From the NCBI GenBank assembly GCA_005656395.1, contig SRSI01000042.1, positions 1 through 64,000 on the forward strand: a DNA stretch of 64,000 bases, in the 5' to 3' direction. Position numbers and translations under genes: made by a program. The notes under the pieces were generated by a model. The model was not told the DNA's origin and made no database searches. It saw only the letters and a list, made by a program, of their open reading frames with translations. Shown one piece after another: positions 11,113 through 22,100 of the stretch (positions are counted from its first letter, which is position 1; each line of letters begins with the position of its first letter). The stretch is from Strongyloides papillosus. Lineage: Eukaryota > Nematoda > Chromadorea > Rhabditida > Strongyloididae.

Positions 11113-11364
11113 ATGGTTAATAATCATAAAAATCGACAAGTTGGTAAAACGATATTTTGCTGTGTTTGTGGTAATCCAAATCATTATGCATCACGGTGTC
11201 CAAATAGAAAACAAGAGCAAGTTTTATCTAAGATAATCAATCAAAAAATTTTAAAAGTACCAAATACTTATCAACAAACTCCAACGATTAGAGCTGTCTT
11301 GATGATCTCGAATAATGCATTATCTGTCATGGTGAATGGAGGTGTTGAAAGTCCAATGTTTTAA
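11113..11364 (+). pseudogene. Retrotransposon CCHC zinc knuckle and protease-like remnant
   Basis: The peptide CCVCGNPNHYASRCP carries a perfect C-X2-C-X4-H-X4-C nucleocapsid zinc knuckle. It is followed by a stretch in the position of the aspartic protease, but the expected D-[ST]-G active site is not present before the stop, so the protease is decayed. Confidence 0.7.
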
Positions 11365-11454
11365 TATATCGTAGTTGGAAAATTTAGAATTTTATGAATA
11401 TGAAATGCGGACTTCAAACCGTATTTTTAAACTTGCTAGTGAGACGATTATCCT

Positions 11455-13071
11455 TTGTTAGGCTACGTAAAACTTAAAGTGCCTTGTCTTGAGGCCATGA
11501 TGAGATGTGAGCTGAATTTTATTTTGTTGCAGGAAGGTGAACCAACTATTACAAATATGAATGCGAGACAGCCTTATATAAATATCCGCGAGAAGATTGA
11601 TGAAATAATAAGTAAAAGGCAAGAGAATTTGAAAATGTTAAACTATTTAGAAGAATGTGCTCTTTCGCTTCATAGAGTTATTATAGAGAATGAGGACATA
11701 TTTAATGAGGTACAAGTTGAACCTGCTGTTGAAATAGAAGTTCCGTTGAAAGAAGGATTTGAACCAATAATACAACAGCCGTATAAACTTAACCAATCTC
11801 AGTTAAAAGTTCTGGGAAAAGAATTGAATAAACAAATCTTACTTGGTCATACTTATTCAGTTAAGAATCCTATTCATTGTTCACTTATTACTATTACTTT
11901 AGATAATAGTATATGTCTAGATTCGAGAAAACAAAATGTGATGATTATTGAAACCGAATTAGGGTTGAGTAGTATTAGAGATATTCAATTATTATTGAAA
12001 TCTTCAAGTAGTACTTCGAATGTTATTAGTCAAATTGATCTTGCTTCGGCATTTAAATTATTTAAAGTAAAAGATAGTCAGAGAATATTGGCTAATACTG
12101 CTTGTCCTTTGGGTTGTTTTGGCAGTTCACGCTTACAATTTGGATGGACTTCATCGAGTTATATATTTCACACAACTCTGAATCGCCATATGAAACTTTG
12201 AAATATTGATAAATTTATTCAATATATTGATGATATTATATTCTACAGTAATAAGCAGGAGCAAGAAAAAAATCTTATCCAGTTTATGAAAATGGCGTAT
12301 CATTTGAGGTTAAAATTAAATTTAAAAAAGAGTAAGTTTTTCATTGAAAAAACTGAGTTTCTAGGATTTTCTTTATCAATGGAATCCATATCTATTGCAC
12401 AAAACAAGGTGGATGAGCTTGACAAACTTGAAAGACCGGATACGAGAGTTCAAATGCAACGTGTACTTGGAAAATTAAATTATTTTGCTTGCAATATTTC
12501 AAAATTTTCAATGATTGTGAAAAATCTATATTCTAAGAATAAAAATTATGATTGGAATGATGTGAAAGAAGCAGCTTGGTGTAAATTAATAGAAGCGATA
12601 AAGGTGTATCATGAATTTAAGATTCCTTCTATTGATAAAATGTTGTATTGTACACATAGTTATGAAGATAATTGTATTAGAATTGAAACTTTCTTCTATG
12701 TTGATAATATAATCAAGGATGAAAATAAGCGGTTGTTTGATATATACATGTATCAGTTGAAAGGACCTGAAATTTCATATAATCTGATAGAGAAAGAGTT
12801 ATTGTCTCTATCTGAATACTTATCCAAATGGAAAGATTATGCGAGAATGCCATGTGTTATTACGTACAATAAAGTAATTCAATCAATTCTTACTAGTGAT
12901 GCTTGCTTAAAATATTCAAATAGAATTCAAAGACTTGCTGCTCTGATCATCCATTCGAATGCTAAGATTACGCATATTATTGGTGTGAAATTAAAAGTGG
13001 TGAAAATCACTCAACATCCTGAGGGAAAAATGGATATCTTGCTTGATATGCAAGAAGTTAAAAATTTCTAA
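11455..13071 (+). pseudogene. Ty3/Gypsy reverse transcriptase and RNase H, interrupted
   Basis: Two open pieces (11455-12201 and 12286-13071) share one reading direction. The first holds SQIDLASAFKLFKV, the RT motif with the first catalytic Asp; between the pieces is FIQYIDDIIFYS with the YIDD catalytic box. The second starts with SKFFIEKTEFLGFSLS and VLGKLNYFACNISKFS, the conserved Ty3/Gypsy thumb/connection, and continues into RNase H-like sequence (YNLIEKELLSLSEYLSKW). A TGA at 12199-12201 splits the RT. The SSSSTS region and lack of the usual primer-grip residues suggest further decay. Confidence 0.8.
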
Positions 13072-13083
13072 AATTGTGATCCA

Positions 13084-13807
13084 GTGTGTCAGTCTATAAA
13101 TAAGTACATTGAATCTCTAACTGATACAAATTTTTCTAGGTCGATGAAATTTTTAGCAGATCGTATTGGTCTTGTTACAACAATAATAAATTGTCTTGCG
13201 ATTGATCAAAGAATAATAGTGTCAGAAGAGACAGTAAAGAAAGCTGCTACTGCACATCATGCTGCTTTTCATTCTGGTAGAACTAAACTGTACAAATATC
13301 TGAGTGAGAGAATTTATTGTATAGGTTTCAGTACCATATGCACGAAAGTTTGTAATAATTATTTGTAATGTGTTGAATACAAAAGACTACCTCCTGCTAA
13401 ATGTACTAAATGGGTAATTCCAAGTTGTGCTAGAACACGTGGACATTATGATTTCATGTTTATTAATTCAGCAATAATTTTCAATTTAGTGGATACTAAA
13501 ACTGGATTTAAATATTCGTTTTTGATGTAAACTAGGAAAAACTGCTGATGTGATCGAATGTTTAGAAAGTGTATTTAAGGACTGTCCATATCAGTTTATT
13601 GTTGTTGATAATGCACCTGAGCTTGTCAGTAACGAGATGGTGGAATATTTAATGAGTCATAATTGTTTATTGATAACTAGTCCAAGGTTTCATTTACAGA
13701 GTAATGAAAAAGTAGAAAGAGCTAACCAAACTTTAAGACTGATTGAGAAATTCTTAGACCAAAATTATTTAATATGCGAGAGTATAAAAAAGCTAATACC
13801 GCTATGA
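13084..13807 (+). pseudogene. Ty3/Gypsy integrase, interrupted
   Basis: The piece at 13084-13368 contains an H-X-H-type zinc-binding region (AHHAAFHSGRTKLYKYL...CTKVC), and the piece at 13550-13807 holds the second catalytic region VVDNAPELVS and the Glu box SPRFHLQSNEKVERANQTLR of the DDE core. The part with the first catalytic Asp (LVDTKTGFKYS, near 13490) lies between them in a damaged stretch. It is a relic of the retrotransposon's DNA-joining enzyme. Confidence 0.75.
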
Positions 13808-14399
13808 ATATCGATAAAATAAGACAATACTATTGTGGAGAAAAGGAGGAAACTTCGATTGTTCCAAATGTTTATAGAAAAATACCAGTACCGTATTACA
13901 TGTACTTCAATAGAAAGGGTAAATTGTATAAAAAATTTACTGTAGGTTAATGTATCGTTGAGGTAGGAAATTGTATATGCCATATTTAAACCAAAGACGA
14001 TTCTTACTTTGTGCCGAAAGATTTTTGTCATACAGGAATTCTGTCATCGAAACAAATAGATCAAATGGGAAAATATGATTCAAATGAATATAAATTGGAT
14101 GATACATTTTTGTCAACGGAAAATGGGATAATAGAAATATGATAGTGCTGCGTCAAACACTATGTTTAACGCAAGAAAATAAATATATATAAGGCACTCT
14201 TTGTAATGATTTTTTAGCTTTATGTAATTATAATAAAAGTTAACTCAAATCTTTATTATTATATCTAAAGTGTTGAAAAAAACCACAGATAGAGAACAGT
14301 TCTGATTCTAATAATGTACAAGACGAAGATGGAGTACAATTTACTTAGCGGAAGATAATTTAATGTGGAATAATGAAAAATTAATTTTACAAATGAGTA

Positions 14400-14768
14400 A
14401 TGAAAATAAAAAATTGCCTTGTGATGACTCAAAATGGAAATTCTGAGATTCGTGGAAATTTGTCAATTAAGGTGGAATTAGAGAATTTTAATAGTGTAAT
14501 TGAGAATGATAAATCTTTGGATGATCTAAAAATTGCTGAGAGCGACGAGATATTTAATAATATAATTGTGGAGGAAATTACTGAGATTCGTGATGACATA
14601 AATAAAATACTAGATGAGAAAACTATTGAGGAGACGGATAATGAAGCTGCTGTGAATCTAAAAGAACAAACTCTTATTTCAGACGAGGATATTTTTCCTT
14701 TTCTCAATCAAAATAATGGCAAAATTAGCCAATCTTTAGAATACGGGCTTCTTTCTAGGAATCGTTAA
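14400..14768 (+). pseudogene. Acidic open frame at the end of the retrotransposon
   Basis: 122 codons rich in Asp, Glu, Asn and Ile (for example EEITEIRDDINKILDEKTIE). It follows the integrase without an intervening gene and has no family signature. It may be a tail or accessory part of the element. Its last ~30 bases overlap the terminus of the MITE copy that starts at 14739, so the natural end has been replaced. Confidence 0.35.
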
Positions 14769-15310
14769 ATAGGTCATTTTTTGGCAGTATAATATATTTT
14801 TGTAATAAATATGCATAAACAACAATATTTAATAGCATTTGCAGTATGTTTATTTTTTTTTCAGCATCCGTGTTTTTGAGTATTTTTTTAACTCAAATTT
14901 AGAAGTTGGAGTCACTTTTTAATCTTTATTTGCCCGTATATGCAGTTTTTTTTAACTAAACATGCTTTTTTGGCGGTAAGATAATATACTACTATGTTTT
15001 TTGAACTTTTTTTTTAATTTTGATACAAGAAATTTTATCTTAACAAAAATACTAAAATTTATTTATAATTATTAAAATTTTAGCTGCCAATTTTTTTTAA
15101 TTTTTCAAAGAAATTACACTAATTTCATTCATTTTTGATAAAGTCAGAGCATTGCATTTTCATCACAGGGCACTGCCGTCATTAGACACGGCACATAGGA
15201 AAACTAGGTAAAAGGTCCGCAAACATAATTTGTCAATATAGTTTTTCTTCTTAAGTTTTCTAAATTGCTCAAAAGTTATCTGGCGAATTTTTTCTGTATT
15301 GAAAAATGAA
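14739..15310 (-). mobile_element. MITE family 1, partial copy (inverted relative to 24287-25186)
   Basis: From TTAGAATACGGGCTTC onward this is a diverged match to the reverse complement of the element at 24287-25186: shared words include AATCGTTAAATA, TTAACTCAAATTTAGAAGTTGG/GTTGGTGACACC-type sequence, CTAAACATGCTTTTTTGGC, GAGCATTGCATT, GGGCACTGC and GTCATTAGACAC. The distal end fades out near 15310, so the second terminus is lost. Confidence 0.65.
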
Positions 15311-16086
15311 GCGACTCTGTTATATTACGAAAGGATAGTTATTATGAAAAAAGTCCTATTATGACGGGGGCTCAATTTTTTACGAGACAGTTCGTATTTT
15401 CTCCCCGGTGTTGGACATTTAATATATATGCTTACATATCCTCAAAAACGATCTATTCGCTTTTCATAATCTGAACAAAATTTACTACGACTAAGAAAGT
15501 TTTTCTTCTATTGAAGAAAAAAATCAATTTAAGAAAATTCATAATAATAAACTCATGTGTTAAAGACAGTCTGATTTCTCACAGAGGTAAAGTCATTATT
15601 GTATCATATTTCATCTATAAAAATTAATATATTTTAAAAATTTACCAATTTCCTTTTAATTGAATAAATTAATTACATCATTATTTATAAATAAAAAATA
15701 TTACTTATTTTAATGATTGTTAAAAATTAGGTAACGTAAGAAATTATCATTTTATTATATTATTTTTATTATAGGTTTACGCATGTATATTAATTATTCA
15801 TCTAATAACATCAAATAAGTATGAATATTTATATTTATTAAAATATACAATGACTTCCATATTTAATCCATTTTTTTTTGTGAAGACGCCACTATTATTT
15901 CTAAAAAACGTGTTAAAAAGTTAAATATCTGTTTCAAAATTTATAGCAATCGTATTATATAATCCACATTTCTTCTTTGTCTTATCTTTGAACCAGTTGT
16001 TTTTTTGTTATTGAAAATCGTATCTGGTTACAATAAATGTTATCTGAAGATAATTGACATGTAGCCGTAGGGTTTTATTTTTTTTC
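15311..16086. other. Non-coding, upstream of the Gly/Cys-rich gene
   Basis: AT-rich, no gene seen. The part next to 16087 should hold the promoter. Confidence 0.35.
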
Positions 16087-16096
16087 TATATAAGGG
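16087..16096 (+). promoter_or_regulatory. TATA-box-like element
   Basis: TATATAAGGG lies 80 bp upstream of the Gly/Cys-rich gene's ATG. In an AT-rich genome such a word is weak evidence alone, but its GC-flanked 3' side and distance are suitable. Confidence 0.35.
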
Positions 16097-16175
16097 TATA
16101 TATTCTTTGATTTATTTATTATTATTATTGCTATTATAATTACGAATCTTATATACATTTTTGACTTTTTTTAGT

Positions 16176-19100
16176 ATGAAATTCCTAAAGTTAGTTACTC
16201 CAATTCTTATTGGAGCTGTTGTCACTGATGCATTCCTCTTTGGAGGTGGTGGTGGAAGCTCATGCGGTGGAGGTTGCTCTGCTCCTGCTCCAAGTTGTGG
16301 TGGAGGTTGCTCTGCTCCGGCTCCAAGTTGCGGTGGTGGCTGCGGTGGAGGTAAGATATTAGTGTTTAATCATATTTAACGATATTAATCTTGAAGTTTA
16401 CTAATAGAAGTATCCTTTTTTTATGATTATTTTTAATAAATGCATTTTAGGTGGTGGTGGCTGTGGAGGTAAATAATTTCAAAAATATAGTATTAGAAAT
16501 ATTTTGATAGAAAATATTAAAATATTTACGAAAAATTATATTTGAAGGCAATGTTGTAATCCATTTTCAATTTTTAGGTGGAAGCTCCTGCGGAGGTGGA
16601 AGTTCATGTGGTGGAGGATCTTCATGTGGTGGAGGTAAGATATTAATATAAAAATTATATCTAACTATTTTGTTCATGAAACTCACTAATAGAAATATCC
16701 TTTTTTTGATGATTATTTTTAACAATTTCTTTTTAGGTGGTGGTGGCTGTGGAGGTAAATAATTTCAAAAATATAATATTAGAAATATTTTGATAGAAGA
16801 TGTTAAAATATTTACGAAAAATTATATTTGAAGGCAATGTTGTAATCCATTTTCAATTTTTAGGTGGAAGCTCCTGCGGAGGAGGATCATCATGTGGTGG
16901 AGGATCTTCATGTGGAGGAGGTAAGATATTAATATAAAAATTATATCTAACAATTTTGTTCATGAAACTCACTAATAGAAATATCCTTTTTTGATGATTG
17001 TTTTTAACAATTTCTTTTTAGGTGGCGGTGGTTGTGGAGGTAAAGAATTTTAAAAATTTAGTATTAGAAATATTTTGATAAAAGATATTAAGATATTTAC
17101 GAAAAATTCTATTATAAGACAATATTATAAACCATTTTAAAATTTCAGGTGGTGGAGGTTGCTCTGCTCCGGCTCCAAGTTGCGGTGGTGGCTGCGGTGG
17201 AGGTAAGATATTAGTTCTAAATCATATTTAACAATTTTGTTTATGAAACTCACTAATATAAATATACTTTTTTTATGATTATTTTTAACAAATACATTTC
17301 AGGTGGCGGTGGCTGTGGAGGTAAATAATCTTAAAAATACAATATTTGAAATATCTTGATAAAAGACATCAAGATATTTACGAAAATTTATATTTGAAAG
17401 CAATGTTAAAATGCATTTTCAATTTTTAGGTGGAAGCTCCTGCGGAGGAGGATCATCATGTGGTGGAGGATCTTCATGTGGTGGAGGTAAGATATTAATA
17501 TAAAAATTATATCTAACTATTTTGTTCATGAAACTCACTAATAGAAATATCCTTTTTTTGATGATTATTTTTAACAATTTCTTTTTAGGTGGTGGTGGCT
17601 GTGGAGGTAAATAATCTTAAAAATACAATATTTGAAATATCTTGATAAAAGACATCAAGATATTTACGAAAATTTATATTTGAAAGCAATGTTAAAATGC
17701 ATTTTCAATTTTTAGGTGGAAGCTCCTGCGGAGGAGGATCATCATGTGGTGGAGGATCTTCATGTGGAGGAGGTAAGATATTAATATAAAAATTATATCT
17801 AACAATTTTGTTCATGAAACTCACTAATAGAAATATACTTTTTATGATAATTTTTAACGAATACATTTCAGGTGGCGGTGGCTGTGGAGGTAAATAATTT
17901 TAAAAACACAATTTTGAAATTTTTTGATAAAAGACATTAAGATATTTACGAAAATTTATATTTGAAAGCAATGTTAAAATGCATTTTTAAATTTTAGGTG
18001 GAAGCTCTTGCGGAGGAGGATCATCATGTGGTGGAGGATCTTCATGTGGAGGAGGTAAGATATTATTTTTAAATCACATCTAATCACACTTAAAAAAGAT
18101 ATCACAAAATATAAGAAAATGTAAAGGTCATTGATACAATTTTTAAAAAAAACAAATTTTTAAATGCAAATTGTATATTATTCGTAGTAGTTTTTTTTAA
18201 CATTACAATTGTTAAGTTTTGTTACTTACAGGGTTATATACAAGTTACTTTCATCGGTTGAAAGTTAGTAATATTTTAAATAGTTTACAGAATTTTATGA
18301 TGTTATATCCTCTTGATATCATCATTTGTTTTTTTAAAATATATTCTAAGATCGTTTGAAAAAGCTCAAATTTAAGATAGTTATAGGAATTTGTATGATT
18401 ATCATTTTTTCTATATATATTTTTAAGAAAATTTAATATAACTTATTTTGTAAGAATTACATTTTTGTAATATCATGACTATTTTATAAGTTATTTTTTT
18501 TTCTATAATGTATTTAAAGATTCATAAATTTAAGCTAATTATAGGCAAAGTTACGGTAGTTTTTATAGTGAGCATTTTTCTGCAATTATTAACGAAAATA
18601 AATTTAGAAATTGAAATAGGACATTAATAATTAATGCGAATAAGTATTTTAGTTTATAAAATATCATAACTAATAATATTTGCTTCTCATTGTTCAATAT
18701 AAAATTTAAAAGTTGTAAAAATTTATATTTACTTTTTTTATTATGAACAAAAACTCACAATTTTTAATGCTTTATAGTTTTACTTATGTGTGTTAAAATA
18801 ATGAATTTTATATAGTTTATAAAAAAAATTTGAAATATCAAACGTCTATGACATTATTAAGAAATAATAAAAACAAAAAAAAGTTTTTGTAGTTTCTATA
18901 ATGACGATTTTTTAATTTTATGCTAAATATACGTAGAAAAAAAAACAATCATATAAATTCTTAAAACTTCTTTAAAAAGTAAGCTTTTTTGAGCGATTTT
19001 GAAATATTGTCTAAAAAACAAGATAAGTTATCAAATGGATATAATATCACAACATTATATAAAGTAAGATAAAAGTTATAACCGTCTTATTGACAAGGAT

Positions 19101-22100
19101 AACTTATTTATCATCTTGCAATTTTTAAAAATATTTAAATTTAACATTTTTTCTAAAAATGTAAAAAGGTATCGAATATTATTCCAATTTTTACAATTTT
19201 TATGTTTTGTTGAAAGAACGATACATTTTTTTTGTGTGATGATTTTGTTCTCGAAGCTTGCTAATAGAAGTATCCTTTTTTAATGATTATTTTTAATAAA
19301 TGCATTTTAGGTGGTGGTGGCTGTGGAGGTAAATAATTTCAAAAATATAGTATTAGAAATATTTTGATAGAAAATATTAAAATATTTACGAAAAATTATA
19401 TTTGAAGGCAATGTTGTAATCCATTTTCAATTTTTAGGTGGAAGCTCCTGCGGAGGTGGAAGTTCATGTGGTGGAGGATCTTCATGTGGTGGAGGTAAGA
19501 TATTAATATAAAAATTATATCTAACTATTTTGTTCATGAAACTCACTAATAGAAATATCCTTTTTTTGATGATTATTTTTAACAATTTCTTTTTAGGTGG
19601 TGGTGGCTGTGGAGGTAAATAATTTCAAAAATATAATATTAGAAATATTTTGATAAAAGATATTAAGATATTTACGAAAAATTCTATTATAAGACAATAT
19701 TATAAACCATTTTAAAATTTCAGGTGGTGGCGGAGGATGTTCTGCACCTGCTCCAGCTCCAAGTTGTGGTGGTGACTGCGGAGGAGGTAAGATATTAGTG
19801 TTTAATCACATTTAACAATCTTAATCTTGAAGCTTACTAATAGACATATTCTTTTATTATGATTGTTTTTAACAAATACATTTTAGGTGGCGGTGGTGGT
19901 GGCTGTGGAGGTAAATAATTTTAAAAATAGAGTATTGGAGATATTTTGATGAAAGATATTATGATGCTTAAGAAAAATTCTATTAGAAGACAACATTATA
20001 ATCCATTTTAAAATTTTAGGTGGCGGCGGAGGATGTTCTGCACCTGCACCAGCTCCAGCTCCAAGTTGTGGAGGAGGTAAGATATTATTGTTAAATCGTA
20101 TTTGTCAATTTTGTTCTTAAGAACACTAATAGAATTATCATTAATACTTTTCCTCTAGCTCCCCGCCAGCATAGAAGTGGCTTATAACAATTATTAATCT
20201 CATTATATCGTTACTAGATATGAAATACACTCTTTAAGGGTATTTATTAGAAATTAACAATGGAAAAAGTTTTGTTGTTTTTTTTTAAAAAATAAAAAAA
20301 AACTGCCATTAGAATAAGTCAGTGGTAGACGAAGTACGTCTTCTCTCTATTTATTCTTACTGAGTGCTCATGCAATATTCATTTATGCACAATTTTCCAA
20401 AATATAAAAATTCATTAACTTGGTAAATTTAATATTAGGTTGTCGCAAAAGTTCTGTCGTATTTGTTACGAAATTTTTAAATGATTGTAGTTTTAATAAG
20501 AAATATGTCTAATTTACAATATACTATCGAATATAATCTACAACTAGTCTCCATTAAGTAGCCACCTTATCGATTCCAAATTTGAAGAATTTCTTAATCT
20601 TTTTGAAGAAAGTTTCAAAAAAACCAATATTTGCCTTACCAATTTTACTAAAGTATCTACAATCCTAGAAGCTATCTACAAATAAGAGTAAGTAGTGATT
20701 AGATAGAGAGACATCTTGAGAATATGTTGTGTGCGAGAGTAATTCATAACTTTTCTTATCCAAATTTTTTCGAGTCTTCAATGTCACATGCTGCATACTG
20801 AAGAACAATATTTTTGTAATTTTTCCAATTCTGTAATTTTTTTGTCTAATTTTGATAGAATTTTATAATAGAGGTCATTAAAAGTAGTTTAGAATTGATA
20901 TAATTTAAAAAAATTTTCATTGGAAGCTGAAGTCATACAAATGCATGCTTTACCTTCAAGATTTATTTCTTTGTCTTGAAGCTTTTAGAACGAACTTTAC
21001 ATAGTTCCAAAGTTTACTATATCTCTCCCCAATGCTACATAAAAATTTTTGGAAGCATCAGTTCTTATTTGTCTTAGTTGAAGCTTTTAAAAAATACAGT
21101 GTCAAAAATGACTTCTGACCACATCTATGTTTAGCAAAAGAAAATGTAGCATAGGTAGTGTAACAACTTGTGATCATACGAATTATAAAGTTAAGAAGTG
21201 GTACTATCTAATTATTAAAATAGCTTAATTTTATATCAATTGTAATCATATTTTTTTGATGATTAAAAATGACCATAAAAAATACGACAGAACTTTTGCG
21301 ATAACCTAATATATTTGCTTCGCATTGTGTTATTGGAGCTATTTTCAAAAGAATTAAGGATCATGAGAGTTAAATTTGTCAAACGTTATCAAAAATATAA
21401 ATTACAATTTTATATTACAATCATAGTTTTGTGTATGTATTTCAGTGTATAGTTTCAGTAACACTTTTCTTATAACTGATAAAATATGAGATTTTTTTAC
21501 TATCAATTTAACAGTAGGAATAAAAGTTTTTAATTAATATTAAAAAAAACGATTACATTGGATGATTTCAAAATATTATATTGTGGCGAGGAGCTAATGG
21601 AAAGTACCTATATTTAGTGTTAAATCATATCTAACGATTTTTTTCTTTAAGATCATTAATAGAAATATTCTTTTATTATGATTGTTTTTAACAAATGCAT
21701 TTTAGGTTGTTCTGCTCCAGCTCCAAGTTGCGGTGGCGGTGGCGGATGTGCTGCACCACCTCCACCACCACCACCACCAGCTCCTAGCTGTGGAGGAGGT
21801 AAGATATTAGAATTAAATCATATTTAACGATTTTGCTCTTGAAGCTTATTAATGGAAATATCCGGTACTTTCAGTTTCGGTAGAGCCATTTTTAGGGTTG
21901 AGTTTTAGTGATAAAAAAATGATTTTATGTTTAAATTAGGTATTTAATAATGATAATACATTACTTTGCCATAGACAATGTGAAAAAACTAAATTTTAAT
22001 TAATCTTGAAGCATAAATAAGTGATAATGCGTCCCGGTCTTTTTGATAGTGTTTACCTCAATCAGGTCACTAGTATTATTAAATTTCCACATGGAAAAAA

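Larger units (their letters stand above)
9411..14768 (+). mobile_element. Degenerate Ty3/Gypsy-type LTR retrotransposon (internal region)
   Basis: Gag, zinc knuckle, reverse transcriptase, RNase H and integrase pieces follow one another on the plus strand in the Ty3/Gypsy order, separated by stops and frameshifts. One stop (12199-12201) sits within the RT and others break the integrase. An 802 bp DNA element is inserted after the gag region (10204-11005). I could not identify LTRs, so the real borders are unknown. It is not functional. Confidence 0.8.

Noticed and set aside
9411..14768. An active retrotransposon
   Set aside because: Stops in the reverse transcriptase and integrase, a missing protease motif, an internal insertion and no visible LTRs show that it is dead.
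16161..16178. Upstream TTG start for the Gly/Cys-rich gene
   Set aside because: TTTTTTTAG lies between it and the ATG at 16176, and the ATG gives a perfect signal peptide.
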